Assembly: GCF_947486615.1 (NCBI RefSeq)
Contig: NZ_CANKUD010000010.1
Location: forward strand, 62,001-126,000
DNA from: an uncultured Modestobacter sp.
GTDB lineage: Bacteria > Actinomycetota > Actinomycetes > Mycobacteriales > Geodermatophilaceae
Length of the DNA: 64,000 bases
Reading direction: 5' to 3'
Below, in pieces: positions 43,850 through 57,546 of the stretch. Under the pieces are notes generated by a model, which worked only from the letters and a program-made list of their open reading frames with translations, searched no databases and had not been told where the DNA came from. The position numbers and the translations under genes are program-made. Each line of letters starts with the position of its first letter. Positions within the stretch are counted from its first letter, which is position 1.

Positions 43850-45799
43850 TCAGGCCAGCTCGAGCGGGTCCAGCTGCACCCGGACGTGCTCGGCGACCTT
43901 CTTGGCGCTGCGCACCCCCTGCACGTCGTGCAGCGCGCGGGCCAGGGCGACGCCGTCGCTGCGGCGCACCCGCACCAGGTACCGCTCCCGCTCGCCGTCC
44001 TGGCCCGGCCGCGGCGGCTCGGGCACCGGCCCCAGGACGTCGGCGCCCCCGGGCAGCCGCAGCGCGTCCAGGAAGTCGGCCAGCGCCGCGGGTGAGGCCG
44101 ACAGCGAGGCCATCCGGGTGACCGGCGGGAAGCCCAGCTCGCGCCGGTCGGCCAGCTCCCGGGCGGCCAGGCCGGCCGGGTCCCAGCGGACCAGGGCCTG
44201 CACCACCGGGTGCCCGGCGTCGGCGCTGACCACCACCTGCCCGCCGGCACGCACGAGCGCAGCCGCGTTCATCCAGCGGCGCAGCGTCTCCTCCCCCGCC
44301 CGCAGGTCGGCCCGGCCCAGCAGCGCCCAGGAGTCCAGCAGCAGGGCCGCGCCGTAACCGCCCTCCGCCACCGGCTCGGCCCCCGGGGTGGCGACCACGA
44401 TCGCCGGGTCACCGGAGACGGTGGCCAGCACCGAGCCCCGGCCGGAGACCCGCACCGCCGCGCCCGGGAAGGCCCGGCCCAGCTCCTCGGCGGTGCGCGA
44501 GGCACCGACCACCGCGGCCCGCAGCTTGGTGCCGTGGCAGTGCGGGCAGTCGAAGGTGGCGGCCGGGCGGGCGCACCACCGGCAGGCCGCGATCCGGACG
44601 CCGTTCGGCCCGGGCGCCGGGGCGATGCCCAGCGGGCCGGCGCAGTGCGCGCAGCGGGCCGGGGCCCGGCACCGGTCGCACACCAGCGAGGGGACGTAGC
44701 CCGACCGCGGCACCTGGATCAGCACCGGTGCGCCGGCCTGCAGCGCCTTGCGGGCAGCCGTGAAGCCGAGCGTGGGCAGCCGGGCCGAACGGGCGGCCGG
44801 GTCGCGGGCCAGCTCGAAGTCGCTGCCCAGCGCCTCCACCCGGGGGGCCGCCGCGCGCAGCGTCGCCCGGTCGGCGACCAGCTCGTGCGCCCACCCGGAC
44901 TCCACCAGCAGCGCCGCCTCCGCGGTGCGCGCGGTGCCGGCCACCACGGCCGCGCAGGAGGCCAGGTGCGCCCGGTGGACCAGCACGTCGCGGGCGTGCG
45001 GGTAGGGCGCCCGGGGCTCGGCGTGCAGGTCGTCGCCGTCGTCCCAGATCACCACCAGACCCAGGTCACGGACCGGCGCGAAGACCGCCCCGCGGGTGCC
45101 CAGCACCACCTGTGCGGTGCCCCGGGCCGCGCTCAGGAACCGGCCGTACCGGGTGTCGGGGGTGGAGTCGGCACGCAGCACGGCCACCGAGCCGGCCGGC
45201 AGCAGCCGTTCCGCGGCCGCGGCGAGCCGGTCCAGGTCCTTGCCGTCGGGGACGACCACCAGCGCCCCGCGACCACCGGACAGGGCGGCCTGGGCCAGCT
45301 CGGCCAGCCGGGTGGGCCAGTCCTCGCCGGGCAGCGCCGTCCACACGGCGCGGGCCGGGTGGCCCTCGGCGACGGCGGCCAGCAGCTGCGGCCCGGTCGG
45401 GTACCGGGCGAACCCGGCCGGGTCGGGGGCCTGCGGCGGTGGCGGCGGGTCGAGCCGGGGCCGCTTCTCCGGCGCACCCCGCCGCGGGGGCAACGCGAGC
45501 CGCAGCACGTCGGTCATCGACCCGGCGTAGCGGTCGGCGACCGACCGGGCGACCTCGGCGACCTCCGGGGTGAGCACCGGCTCGGCGGAGACCACCTTCG
45601 CCAGCGGGGCGAGCTTCCCGGTGTGGTCGGTGCTGCCGGCCAGCTCCAGCACGACGCCGTCCACCAGTTTGCCGGCGAACCGCACCCGCACCCGGCAGCC
45701 GGCGACCACCTGCTCGGCCAGCTCGTCGGGCACGGCGTAGTCGAAGGGCCGGTCCAGGTGGGCCAGCGGTACATCGACGACCACCCTGGCGACCCGCAC
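43850..45799 (-). CDS. priA: Primosomal protein N' (PriA), helicase-inactive actinobacterial form
   Basis: This 649-aa replication-restart protein keeps the N-terminal 3'-DNA-binding domain (VRVARVVVDVPLAHLDRPFDYAVP), the zinc-binding block CDRCRAPARCAHCAGPLG...CRWCARPAATFDCPHCHG with eight Cys, and the C-terminal domain. The helicase motifs are degenerate. Where Walker A GxGKT should be the sequence reads VVVPDGKDLDRLA, and the DEEH box is replaced by VVIWDDGDDLHAEPRAPY. It can therefore bind forks but should not unwind DNA, as generally seen in actinobacteria. The GTG at 45799 starts the conserved region. Confidence 0.93.
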   Translation of the reverse strand: MRVARVVVDVPLAHLDRPFDYAVPDELAEQVVAGCRVRVRFAGKLVDGVVLELAGSTDHTGKLAPLAKVVSAEPVLTPEVAEVARSVADRYAGSMTDVLRLALPPRRGAPEKRPRLDPPPPPQAPDPAGFARYPTGPQLLAAVAEGHPARAVWTALPGEDWPTRLAELAQAALSGGRGALVVVPDGKDLDRLAAAAERLLPAGSVAVLRADSTPDTRYGRFLSAARGTAQVVLGTRGAVFAPVRDLGLVVIWDDGDDLHAEPRAPYPHARDVLVHRAHLASCAAVVAGTARTAEAALLVESGWAHELVADRATLRAAAPRVEALGSDFELARDPAARSARLPTLGFTAARKALQAGAPVLIQVPRSGYVPSLVCDRCRAPARCAHCAGPLGIAPAPGPNGVRIAACRWCARPAATFDCPHCHGTKLRAAVVGASRTAEELGRAFPGAAVRVSGRGSVLATVSGDPAIVVATPGAEPVAEGGYGAALLLDSWALLGRADLRAGEETLRRWMNAAALVRAGGQVVVSADAGHPVVQALVRWDPAGLAARELADRRELGFPPVTRMASLSASPAALADFLDALRLPGGADVLGPVPEPPRPGQDGERERYLVRVRRSDGVALARALHDVQGVRSAKKVAEHVRVQLDPLELA

Positions 45800-45861
45800 C
45801 GGACCAGTCTCCCCGGTGGCACCGACAGTCCTCCGCCACGCCCCCGACCCCTGGCACGACA

Positions 45862-45901
45862 GAGCCCGCCCCTCCACCACGCGTGGTGGAGGGGCGGGCT
45901 C
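45862..45901. terminator. Perfect 40-bp palindrome after metK
   Basis: A 20-bp arm (45862-45881) is followed directly by its exact reverse complement (45882-45901), centred on CACGCGTG. It lies 18 bp beyond the metK stop and upstream of priA on the same strand, so it should terminate metK transcripts. Confidence 0.85.
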
Positions 45902-45919
45902 GGTGCGGCGCCCGTGGGG

Positions 45920-47155
<1,236 letters not shown>

Positions 47156-47317
47156 TCGGTTCTCCCTGAGGTCGGCTGCCGAGCGCGGTGGTCGCGTTCG
47201 GTGGGCACGGCGCCGCGCTGATGGGACGTCGGGGTGGTGCTGACGTCGGCATGGCGGTGCGGCCCGTCGACGAAGGCTACCGGCGGTCGCCGCCGGCCGT
47301 CGGGTGTGGCGGCTGGA

Positions 47318-48541
47318 TCACCCCTGGGGAGTGAGGCGGGCGCCGATCACGTCCCACACGGCCGAGGCGACGGCGTCCTTGCGCCCTGCCGGCACCGGGG
47401 TCGTCGTGCCGTCGGCGCCGAGCACCGTGACCTCGTTCTCGGCGCGGCCGAAGACCCGGCCGGCGGAGACGTCGTTGACCACGAGGAGGTCCGCGCCCTT
47501 GCGGGCCAGCTTGGCGCGGGCGTGGGTGAGCACGTCGCCCTCGGCGTCGCCGGTCTCGGCGGCGAAGCCGACCACCAGCTGCCCGGGCGGCCGGGAGCCG
47601 ACCAGCTCGACCAGGACGTCGGGGTTGCGCACCAGCTCGATCGAGCTGGGCTCGCTGGCCGCGCCCTTCTTCAGCTTGCTGCCGGCGACGGCGGCGGGGC
47701 GGAAGTCCGCCACCGCTGCCGCCATCACCACGACGTCGGCCCCCTGTCCGGACTCGGCCTGCACCGCGGTGCGCAGCTCCTCGGCGGACTCGACCGGGAC
47801 CACCCGCGACCCGAACGGCGCCGGCTGGTCGACGTTGGCCGCGACCAGCACGACCTCGGCGCCGCGGGCGGCGGCGACCCGGGCCAGCGCCCAGCCCTGC
47901 ATGCCGGAGGACCGGTTGCCCAGGAAGCGCACCGGGTCCAGCGCCTCACGGGTCCCGCCGGCGGTGATCACCACCCGGCGGCCGGTGAGGTCCTGACGCA
48001 GGGCGCCGGCGCCGGTGGTGAGCACCAGCTCGGCCAGCGCCGCGACGTCGGCGGGCTCGGGCAGCCGGCCGGGTCCGGAGTCGGGTCCGGTCAGCCGGCC
48101 GACCGCCGGGGGCAGCACGATCGAACCCCGCCGGCGGAGCGTCGCGACGTTGTCCTGGGTGGCCGGGTGCAGCCACATCTCGGTGTGCATCGCCGGCACG
48201 AAGACGACCGGGCAGTGCGCGGTCAGCAGGGTGGCGGTGAGCAGGTCGTCGGCCCGGCCGGCGGCGGCCCGGGCCAGCAGGTCGGCGGTGGCCGGGTTGA
48301 CCAGCACCAGGTCGGCGGTCTGGCCGATCCGCACGTGGGCGACCTCGGGGACGTCGTCCCAGACCTCGGTGGACACCGGGTTGCCGCTGAGCGCCTCGAA
48401 GGTCGCCGCGCCGACGAAGCGCAGCGCCGAGGCGGTCGGCACGACGCGCACGTCGTGGCCGGCCTCGGTCAGGGCACGCAGCAGCAGCGCCGACTTGTAG
48501 GCCGCGACGCCGCCACCCACGCCGAGCACGATCTGGCTCAT
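47318..48541 (-). CDS. coaBC: Bifunctional CoaBC (coenzyme A synthesis)
   Basis: CoaBC (407 aa) performs phosphopantothenoylcysteine decarboxylation and synthesis. The N-terminal CoaC flavoprotein half has VLGVGGGVAAYKSALLLRAL, PTASALRFVG, MHTEMWLHPATQDN and the PAxGxL-type block PPAVGRL. The C-terminal CoaB half has ITAGGTREALDPVRFLGNRSSG, AAAVADFRP, KLKKG with the catalytic Lys, and NDVSAGRVFG. Two in-frame ATGs lie 9 nt apart; GGAGG sits at a proper distance only from the second, at 48541. It is separated from rpoZ by a strong terminator and element B. Confidence 0.95.
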   Translation of the reverse strand: MSQIVLGVGGGVAAYKSALLLRALTEAGHDVRVVPTASALRFVGAATFEALSGNPVSTEVWDDVPEVAHVRIGQTADLVLVNPATADLLARAAAGRADDLLTATLLTAHCPVVFVPAMHTEMWLHPATQDNVATLRRRGSIVLPPAVGRLTGPDSGPGRLPEPADVAALAELVLTTGAGALRQDLTGRRVVITAGGTREALDPVRFLGNRSSGMQGWALARVAAARGAEVVLVAANVDQPAPFGSRVVPVESAEELRTAVQAESGQGADVVVMAAAVADFRPAAVAGSKLKKGAASEPSSIELVRNPDVLVELVGSRPPGQLVVGFAAETGDAEGDVLTHARAKLARKGADLLVVNDVSAGRVFGRAENEVTVLGADGTTTPVPAGRKDAVASAVWDVIGARLTPQG

Positions 48542-48561
48542 GGGCTCCATCCTCCACGCAC

Positions 48562-48595
48562 GACGAAACCCCCGGCACCAGCCGGGGGTTTCGTC
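48562..48595. terminator. Strong 15-bp hairpin terminator
   Basis: GACGAAACCCCCGGC (48562-48576) pairs perfectly with GCCGGGGGTTTCGTC (48581-48595) around an ACCA loop. Its GTTTCGTC end gives a short T run in the minus direction. It lies between rpoZ and coaBC. Confidence 0.85.
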
Positions 48596-48620
48596 ATCAG
48601 TTCTGGGCAGGCATCGGTGC

Positions 48621-48686
48621 CCTACCGGCCCCGGTCCAGAGGCTCGTCCCCGAGCTCGCGAGGGGATGAGGAGGACCGGGGTCCTT
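48621..48686 (-). repeat. Post-stop structured element, copy B (after rpoZ)
   Basis: On the minus strand GAAGGACC starts in the last base of the rpoZ stop codon. CCCCGGTCC then pairs over 9 bp with GGACCGGGG across a 35-nt interior containing a TCCCC-GGGGA hairpin with CTCGCGAG, and CCGGTAGG follows. Plus-strand arms are 48629-48637 and 48673-48681. Confidence 0.75.
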
Positions 48687-48950
48687 CTAGTTCTCGCCGG
48701 CGGTGTGGGTCAGCAGGCCCTCGTTGATCTCGCGGAGCGCGATCGAGAGGGGCTTCTCCTGGGGCGCGGTGTCGACCAGCGGGCCGACGTACTCCAGCAG
48801 GCCCTCGGAGAGCTGGCTGTAGTAGGCGTTGATCTGGCGCGCGCGCTTGGCGGCGTAGATGACCAGCCCGTACTTGCTGCTGGTGCGCTCGAGCAGCTCG
48901 TCGATCGGCGGGTTGGTGATGCCCTCAGGGGCGGGTGCGACTCCGGACAC
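48687..48950 (-). CDS. rpoZ: RNA polymerase omega subunit
   Basis: RpoZ (87 aa) helps assemble and stabilise RNA polymerase by binding beta-prime. The conserved core is [33 protein letters not shown], and [16 protein letters not shown] is the second conserved helix. The length is typical of actinobacteria. GTG start; a GAGGAG lies 13 nt upstream. It is downstream of gmk, as in other actinobacteria. Confidence 0.95.
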   Translation of the reverse strand: MSGVAPAPEGITNPPIDELLERTSSKYGLVIYAAKRARQINAYYSQLSEGLLEYVGPLVDTAPQEKPLSIALREINEGLLTHTAGEN

Positions 48951-49034
48951 GGGCGGGCGTGCTCCTCAACTCGGTGTGCGGGCGGGCGGCGGAACCAGTC
49001 CGCTCGGTCGCCTCGGGTGCGCCTTCGGCAGCGG

Positions 49035-49583
49035 TCAACGACCAGCGGGCGGAGGCGCAGTCAGCAAGCCTACCAACTCGTCCGCCGCTCTGGCCACGTC
49101 GTCGTTGACGACGACCACGTCGAACTCCCCGGAGGCGTCCAGCTCGGCCTGCGCCAGGGCCAGCCGGCGCTCCTGGACGTCGGGGTGCTCGGTGCCCCGG
49201 CCGGCCAGCCGGCTGACCAGCTCCGCCCAGGACGGCGGGGCCAGGAAGACCAGCTGCGCCTCCGGTGCCCGGCTGCGGACCTGCCGGGCACCCTGCAGCT
49301 CGATCTCCAGCAGCGCAGGTGCCCCCGAGGCCAGTTGCTCCTCCACCGGGGCGACCGGGGTGCCGTAGCGGTTGCCGGCGTACTCGGCCCACTCGAGCAG
49401 CCCGTCGTTGGCGATCAGCCAGTCGAAGTACTCGTCGTCGACGAACCAGTAGTGCTCGCCGTCGACCTCGCCCGGCCGGGCGGCCCGGGTGGTCACCGAC
49501 ACCGACACCCAGACCTCCGGGTGCCGCCGCCGGACCTCCGCGACGACCGTGCCCTTCCCCACCCCGGAGGGTCCGGAGAGCAC
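49035..49583 (-). CDS. gmk: Guanylate kinase, start codon uncertain
   Basis: Gmk (182 aa from GTG 49583) phosphorylates GMP to GDP. It has the P-loop [12 protein letters not shown], the GMP-binding [37 protein letters not shown], and [13 protein letters not shown]. The GTG at 49583 leaves only one residue before the P-loop strand. In-frame codons just upstream read GRARLTV, which is the natural strand, but they contain no ATG/GTG/TTG. A CTG at 49589 or 49604 may be the true start, as in fmt. AGGTGAG lies near 49605-49611. The downstream end and function are secure. Confidence 0.93.
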   Translation of the reverse strand: MLSGPSGVGKGTVVAEVRRRHPEVWVSVSVTTRAARPGEVDGEHYWFVDDEYFDWLIANDGLLEWAEYAGNRYGTPVAPVEEQLASGAPALLEIELQGARQVRSRAPEAQLVFLAPPSWAELVSRLAGRGTEHPDVQERRLALAQAELDASGEFDVVVVNDDVARAADELVGLLTAPPPAGR

Positions 49584-49660
49584 GGTCAGCCGCGCGCGGC
49601 CCAGCTCACCTGCTCGGCGCCCCTCGGCCCGGGGTGGCCGGAGACCACCGCGGGGTCCGC

Positions 49661-50017
49661 TCAGAGGAGGCCCTCGGTGGGCACCTGGTCCGGCTCGACC
49701 TGCTCGCCGGCGAACTCGGACTCCAGCGCCCGGCGCTGGTTGGCACCCAGGCCCCGCACGCGGCGGGTGGGCGAGATCTCCAGGCGCTCCATGATCTTGG
49801 CCGCGCGGGCCTTGCCGACGCCGGGGAGGGACTCCAGCACGGCGGAGACGCGCATCTTGCCGATGATCTCGTCGGTCTCGCCCTGCTTGAGGACGTCACC
49901 GACCGTGGTGCCCTTGCTCTTCAGTCGCTCGCGCAGCTCGGCGCGGGCCTTGCGGGCCGCGGCGGCCTTCTCCAGGGCGGCGGCGCGCTGTTCGGGGGAC
50001 AACTCGGGAAGGGGCAC
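49661..50017 (-). CDS. mihF: Actinobacterial integration host factor
   Basis: mIHF (118 aa from GTG 50017) is a nucleoid-associated DNA-bending protein specific to actinobacteria. The family pattern is clear: [32 protein letters not shown], then [27 protein letters not shown] (helix-two-turn-helix) and [22 protein letters not shown] at 50029 would add four residues. A promoter lies about 100 bp upstream. It heads the mihF-gmk-rpoZ block. The C-terminal tail [11 protein letters not shown] is not part of the fold. Confidence 0.93.
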   Translation of the reverse strand: MPLPELSPEQRAAALEKAAAARKARAELRERLKSKGTTVGDVLKQGETDEIIGKMRVSAVLESLPGVGKARAAKIMERLEISPTRRVRGLGANQRRALESEFAGEQVEPDQVPTEGLL

Positions 50018-50115
50018 GGAGCAACCCAATCGTGTTCATGCCGGCGCAGCGACCGGCGTGGTTCTTCGGTGTGGAGCTTGCCTGCAGGGCGGCCCTCGGT
50101 ATGAGCCTGGCCGCC

Positions 50116-50144
50116 AACCTAGTCACCCGGAACGCGCTGGTCAC
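50116..50144 (-). promoter_or_regulatory. Candidate promoter of mihF
   Basis: On the minus strand GTGACC (-35-like, 50139-50144) and TAGGTT (-10, 50116-50121) are separated by 17 bp. This would give a leader of roughly 90 nt before mihF, in the 217-bp gap after the pyrimidine operon. Confidence 0.5.
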
Positions 50145-50234
50145 CCTGGACCCCGTGTCATCTGCGCCGGGGCGGTGTGCTGCACGGACACGCGATCGGA
50201 CCGGACGGTGCCGTAACCGGACCGTCACCGCTGG

Positions 50235-50513
50235 TCAACCGGCTGGTCGGGCACCCAACGACCAGCCGGCCACCCCGGCCAGCAGCAGCCCGCCCAGAGC
50301 CGCCACCCCACCGCCGGTCACCTGCACGCCGCTCAGCGACGTACGCCACGGGCCCCCGCCGCAGGACGGCCCGTCCGGGCAGAGCGGCTCGTAGCTGCCC
50401 TCGTACACGACGACCGGGTCGACGGCTCCGGTCACCACGAGGACGACGCCGGCGACGAGCAGCAGGGTCCCGAGGGCTGCGGCGGCCAGCACGGTGCGGG
50501 GCGCCCGGCTCAC
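50235..50513 (-). CDS. Small two-helix membrane protein 2 of the pyr operon
   Basis: This 92-aa protein has helix 1 (LAAAALGTLLLVAGVVLVVTGAV), then an extracytoplasmic loop with two Cys (PLCPDGPSCGGGPW) that may form a disulphide, then helix 2 (GGGVAALGGLLLAGVAGWSLGARP). It shares layout and the WSLG/WALGRR ending with the gene just upstream, so the two look like diverged duplicates. The GTG overlaps the previous stop. No known function; the position makes it the last gene of the pyrimidine operon. Confidence 0.7.
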   Translation of the reverse strand: MSRAPRTVLAAAALGTLLLVAGVVLVVTGAVDPVVVYEGSYEPLCPDGPSCGGGPWRTSLSGVQVTGGGVAALGGLLLAGVAGWSLGARPAG

Positions 50514-50812
50514 CGGCGGGCCCGCCGCCGGCCCAGCGCCCAGCCGGACAGCCCGGCGAGCAGGAGCAGTCCGGCGACGACCAGGGCCGCACCGGCGACG
50601 TGGCCGGCGGTCCAGAGCACCGACCAGCGGTCGTCGAACGACAGCGTCAGGCTGCTCTGGAAGGCAGCGGTGTCGGCCGGCAGGGGTGTGTAGGACGCCC
50701 AGCCGCCGTCCGTCGGAGGCCCTGGCCGGTTGGCCCGCCGGAAGAGCGCGACGCCCAGCGCGCACAGCACCGCCCCGAGGGCGAGCACCAGCCGGGGCGC
50801 CGCGCGCCTCAC
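50510..50812 (-). CDS. Small two-helix membrane protein 1 of the pyr operon
   Basis: This 100-aa protein has helix 1 (RLVLALGAVLCALGVALF), a ~40-residue loop without Cys (YTPLPADTAAFQSSLTLSFDDRW), and helix 2 (GAALVVAGLLLLAGLSGWALGRRRARR). The GTG overlaps the pyrF stop (GTGA), so it is translated with the pathway genes. I recognise no family. It may be a passenger, or a membrane component connected with nucleotide supply (speculative). Confidence 0.7.
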   Translation of the reverse strand: MRRAAPRLVLALGAVLCALGVALFRRANRPGPPTDGGWASYTPLPADTAAFQSSLTLSFDDRWSVLWTAGHVAGAALVVAGLLLLAGLSGWALGRRRARR

Positions 50813-51690
50813 GCGGTGAGCTCCGCGGTCCAGCGGTCCGCGGCGCCGCGCAGGGCTGACGCGTCCGGACCTGCCTGCAGCACGTCCCGGGAGACGGTGG
50901 GGACGACGGCCCGGCCGCTGCCGAACAGCCGGCGCAGGTCGGCCACCGAGCCGCCCTGTGCCCCCAGTCCCGGGGCGAGCACCGGGCCGCCCAGCCCGTC
51001 GAGGTCGACGTCCAGGTCGGGCAGCGTGGCGCCCACGACGACGCCGAAGGAGCCCGTGGTCGCACCCCAGCGGCCCTGCAGGTCCCGCACCGCGGCGACG
51101 TCGGGCAGCGGGTCGCCCACCACCCAGCCGGGCGTGTTCCAGCCGCGCACGGTGTCCACCACGACCTGGGCGGCGGTCCGCTCCCCCACCAGCGCGTGCT
51201 GCAGCGTCCCGGCGTCCGGGTTGGAGGTGCGCGCCAGCACGAACAGCCCACCTCCGGTCCAGCGCGCGGTGTCCACCGCCGGCTGCAGCGAGCCGGGGCC
51301 GAGGAACGGGCTGACCGTCAGGGCGTCGACCGCCAGCGGGTGGTCGGGGCGCAGGTAGTCGGCGTAGGCGTCCATCGTGGAGCCGATGTCGCCGCGCTTG
51401 GCGTCCAGCAGGACCAGCGCCCCGGCGGCCCGGGCGCGGGCGACGGCGTCCTCCAGCACGGCGAGCCCGCGGGAGCCGTGCCGCTCGTAGAAGGCCAGCT
51501 GCGGCTTGAGCACCGCGACCTGGCCGGCCAGCGCGTCCACCACCGTGTCGGTGAACCGGGCCAGGCCCTCGGGGCTGTCGGGCAGGCCCCAGCGCTCCAG
51601 CAGCGGCACGTGCGGGTCGATGCCGACGCAGAGCGGCCCGCGGGCGGCGACGGCGTCGGCCAGCCGCTGCCCGAACGCCGACGCGCTCAC
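50809..51690 (-). CDS. pyrF: Orotidine 5'-phosphate decarboxylase
   Basis: PyrF (293 aa) makes UMP, the last de novo step. It is the long type-2 subfamily found in actinobacteria. The active-site motif LLDAKRGDIGSTMDAYADY has the DxKxxD charge network. CVGIDPHVPLLERWGLPD and PGLGAQGGS (phosphate gripper) are also present. The GTG overlaps the pyrD stop. Confidence 0.95.
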   Translation of the reverse strand: MSASAFGQRLADAVAARGPLCVGIDPHVPLLERWGLPDSPEGLARFTDTVVDALAGQVAVLKPQLAFYERHGSRGLAVLEDAVARARAAGALVLLDAKRGDIGSTMDAYADYLRPDHPLAVDALTVSPFLGPGSLQPAVDTARWTGGGLFVLARTSNPDAGTLQHALVGERTAAQVVVDTVRGWNTPGWVVGDPLPDVAAVRDLQGRWGATTGSFGVVVGATLPDLDVDLDGLGGPVLAPGLGAQGGSVADLRRLFGSGRAVVPTVSRDVLQAGPDASALRGAADRWTAELTA

Positions 51691-53065
51691 GCCGGCACCG
51701 CCCGGGGCAGGGTGCCGCCCAGCCCGGCAGCGCAGGCGCCGGCGAGGAAGGGGTCGGAGAACGCCCCGGACGCGGTCTGCACGGCGTCGGCACCCAGGTC
51801 GTACAGCGCGGAGAACGAGGCGGCGTCGGTGACCCCGCCCATCGCCAGCACGTCGAACCGGGCGCTGCCGGCGTCGCGGAGGGCGACCAGCCGCCGGGTG
51901 AAGTCCAGCGCCGAGTCGCGGACCGCGATCCCGGAGAGCCCGGCGAGGTCGCGGCCGGGGAAGGTCGACTGCCCGTCGCTGCGCCGCACCCGGCTCTGCA
52001 GCGTGTTGATCCCGGCGATGCCGTCGACCAGCGGCGCCAGCCGGGGCACCAGCGCCGCCAGGGCCGGCTCGTCCAGCCAGGAGAGCTTGGCCACCAGGCC
52101 GGTGCGGTCGTCCAGCGCCCGCCGCACGCCGGCGACCACGGCCAGGGTCGCCTCCGGGTCCAGGCACAGCGGCGGCTTGACCCCGGACGACGTCCGGCTC
52201 AACGAGTTCGGGCAGGACAGGTTGAGCTCGATGACCGGGGCGCCGGCCTCCTGCGCCAGCAGCGCGGTGCGCGCGAAGTCGGCGACCAGCGCGTCCAGCT
52301 GCGGCGTGGGCGAGTCGTAGTCGTCGCCCATCACGCTGACCAGCATCAGCTGGTCCTCGGCCAGCACGGCGAGGGCGCGGGCGAGGTCGGCCGTCCACTC
52401 CTCCGGCGGCAGCGAGGGCACGCCGAAGGAGTTGACCGTGCTCACCGCCGGCGACCCGGGCGGCACCCAGTCCCAGGGGTCGGCGGTCACCTCACCGGCG
52501 GCGCCGGGCGGCAGACTCGTCGTCTCCCGGGCCGCGTACACCCAGTTCGGCTGGGCGTTGGGCTCGTGCGCCCGGCTGCGCACCGTCTTGTAGCTGAGCA
52601 CGTTGAACCCGTTGCCGGCCAGGTAGCGCACCCACTCCTCGCCGCCGGTGAGCACGCAGGCGGGCACCCCCACGGGGAAGCCGATGTCGCGGCCCAGCAA
52701 CCGCCACCGCCGCCCGGCGACCACCGGACGGGCGGGCAGCCGCGGCCCCGGCGGGGTGGCGATGTTCTCCCGGAACCCACCCCGGACGTCGTAGGCCGGG
52801 GAGCGCACGCCGGAGGCCGCGAGCACGTCGTGGTGGCCGGCGAAGTACAGGGCCCGCACCAGCAGCAGCTCGTCGTCCACGCTGACCGTGCCCGCCTCGA
52901 GCCGGGCGGCCAGCCCCGCGACCGCATCGGCCAGCGCGGCCCGCTCGCCCTCCGGCGGCGACCCGAACCGGGTGGCCCCGGCCAGGAACGCCGCCGGCAG
53001 CCCGGCAGTCAGCCCGCGGCCGAGCAGCTCGCCACGCAGCTGCGCGACCACGCCGTCCGGGGTGC

Positions 53066-53069
<4 letters not shown>
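51687..53069 (-). CDS. pyrD: Dihydroorotate dehydrogenase-like protein, divergent and long
   Basis: At 460 aa it exceeds the usual 310-370. The FMN barrel is recognisable at [48 protein letters not shown] and [29 protein letters not shown]. The N-terminal ~130 residues are an extra helical region. Around the expected catalytic loop the sequence ([16 protein letters not shown]) is not the usual GFNNxG type. The position between carB and pyrF and 4-nt overlaps on both sides support a pathway role. It may be a distinct dehydrogenase subgroup; electron acceptor unknown. Confidence 0.82.
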
Positions 53070-56385
<3,316 letters not shown>

Positions 56386-56386
<1 letters not shown>

Positions 56387-57546
56387 CAGGCCTTCTCCCC
56401 CGTGCTCGACTCGACGACGGGTGCAGGAGTCACCGCGCTGCCCTCCTTGTTGGCTTCCATCAGGTCGACGAAGCGACCGAACAGCGGGTTGGCGTCGTGC
56501 GGGCCGGCCGCGGCCTCCGGGTGGAACTGCACGCTGAACGCCGGGGTGTCCAGCAGCCGCAGGCCCTCGACGACCTGGTCGTTCAGGCCCACGTGGCTGA
56601 CCTCGACCGGGCCGAACGGCGTGTCGGTGGGCCGGTCGAGCGGGGCGTCGACGGCGAAGCCGTGGTTGTGGCTGGTCACCCGCACCGTGCCGCTGACCCG
56701 GTCGAGCACCGGCTGGTTCAGGCCGCGGTGGCCGAAGCGCAGCTTGTAGGTGCCCAGGCCCAGCGCCCGGCCCAGGATCTGGTTGCCGAAGCAGATGCCG
56801 AACAGCGGGCGCCGGGCCGCCAGCACCCCGCGCACCGCCTCGACCGCGTAGTCGGCGGCCGCCGGGTCACCGGGACCGTTGGAGACGAAGACGCCGTCCA
56901 CGCCGTGCTCGAGCAGCTGCTCGGCGGTCGCGGTCGCGGGGAGCACGTGGGTCTCGACACCCAGCTCGGCCAGGTAGCGCGGCGTGGCGGTCTTGATGCC
57001 CAGGTCGAGCGCGGCGATGGTGAAACGCTTCTCCCCCACCGCCGGGACGACGTAGGGCTCAGCCGCGCTGACGCCGGGCGCGAGGTCGGCACCGGTCATG
57101 CTCGGGCTGCCGGTGACCTTCGCGAGCAGCTCGTCGGCGCTCAGCTCGGTGCTGATCCCGGCGCGCATCGCACCGCGGTCGCGCAGGTGCCGGGTCAGCG
57201 CGCGGGTGTCGATGCCGCTGATCCCCACCACGCCCTGGGCGACCAGCTCGTCGTCCAGGCTGCCGGTGGCCCGCCAGTTCGCCGGGCGCCGGGCGGGGTC
57301 GCGCACGACGAAGCCGGCCACCCACATCCGGCGGCTCTCGTCGTCCTCGTCGTTGACGCCGGTGTTGCCCACGTGCGGGGCCGTCATGGTGATGATCTGG
57401 CCTGCGTAGCTGGGGTCGGTCAGCGTCTCCTGGTAGCCGGTCATCCCGGTGGAGAACACCGCCTCGCCGACCGTCGTGCCGGTCGCGCCGTAGGAGTCGC
57501 CGGAGAACGTGCGTCCGTCCTCGAGCACGAGGATCGCCTCTGTCAC
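56386..57546 (-). CDS. carA: Carbamoyl-phosphate synthase small subunit
   Basis: CarA (386 aa) releases ammonia from glutamine for CarB. The N-terminal domain has [37 protein letters not shown] and THVGNTGVN-like residues. The class-I glutaminase triad is visible as [11 protein letters not shown] (Cys) and [15 protein letters not shown] (His, Glu). The GTG overlaps the pyrC stop; some actinobacteria have a small PH-like gene here, which is absent. Confidence 0.97.

Noticed and set aside
47156-47317. Possible SAM riboswitch in the metK leader
   Set aside because: The ~110-nt leader is suggestive, but I could not match any conserved SAM aptamer core. Only a possible -10 TAGCCT is noted.
50601-51793. 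Overlapping minus-strand frames that extend through pyrF and pyrD
   Set aside because: They are out-of-frame continuations of the two small membrane-protein genes. Only the parts after GTG 50812 and GTG 50513 have sensible composition and coupled starts.
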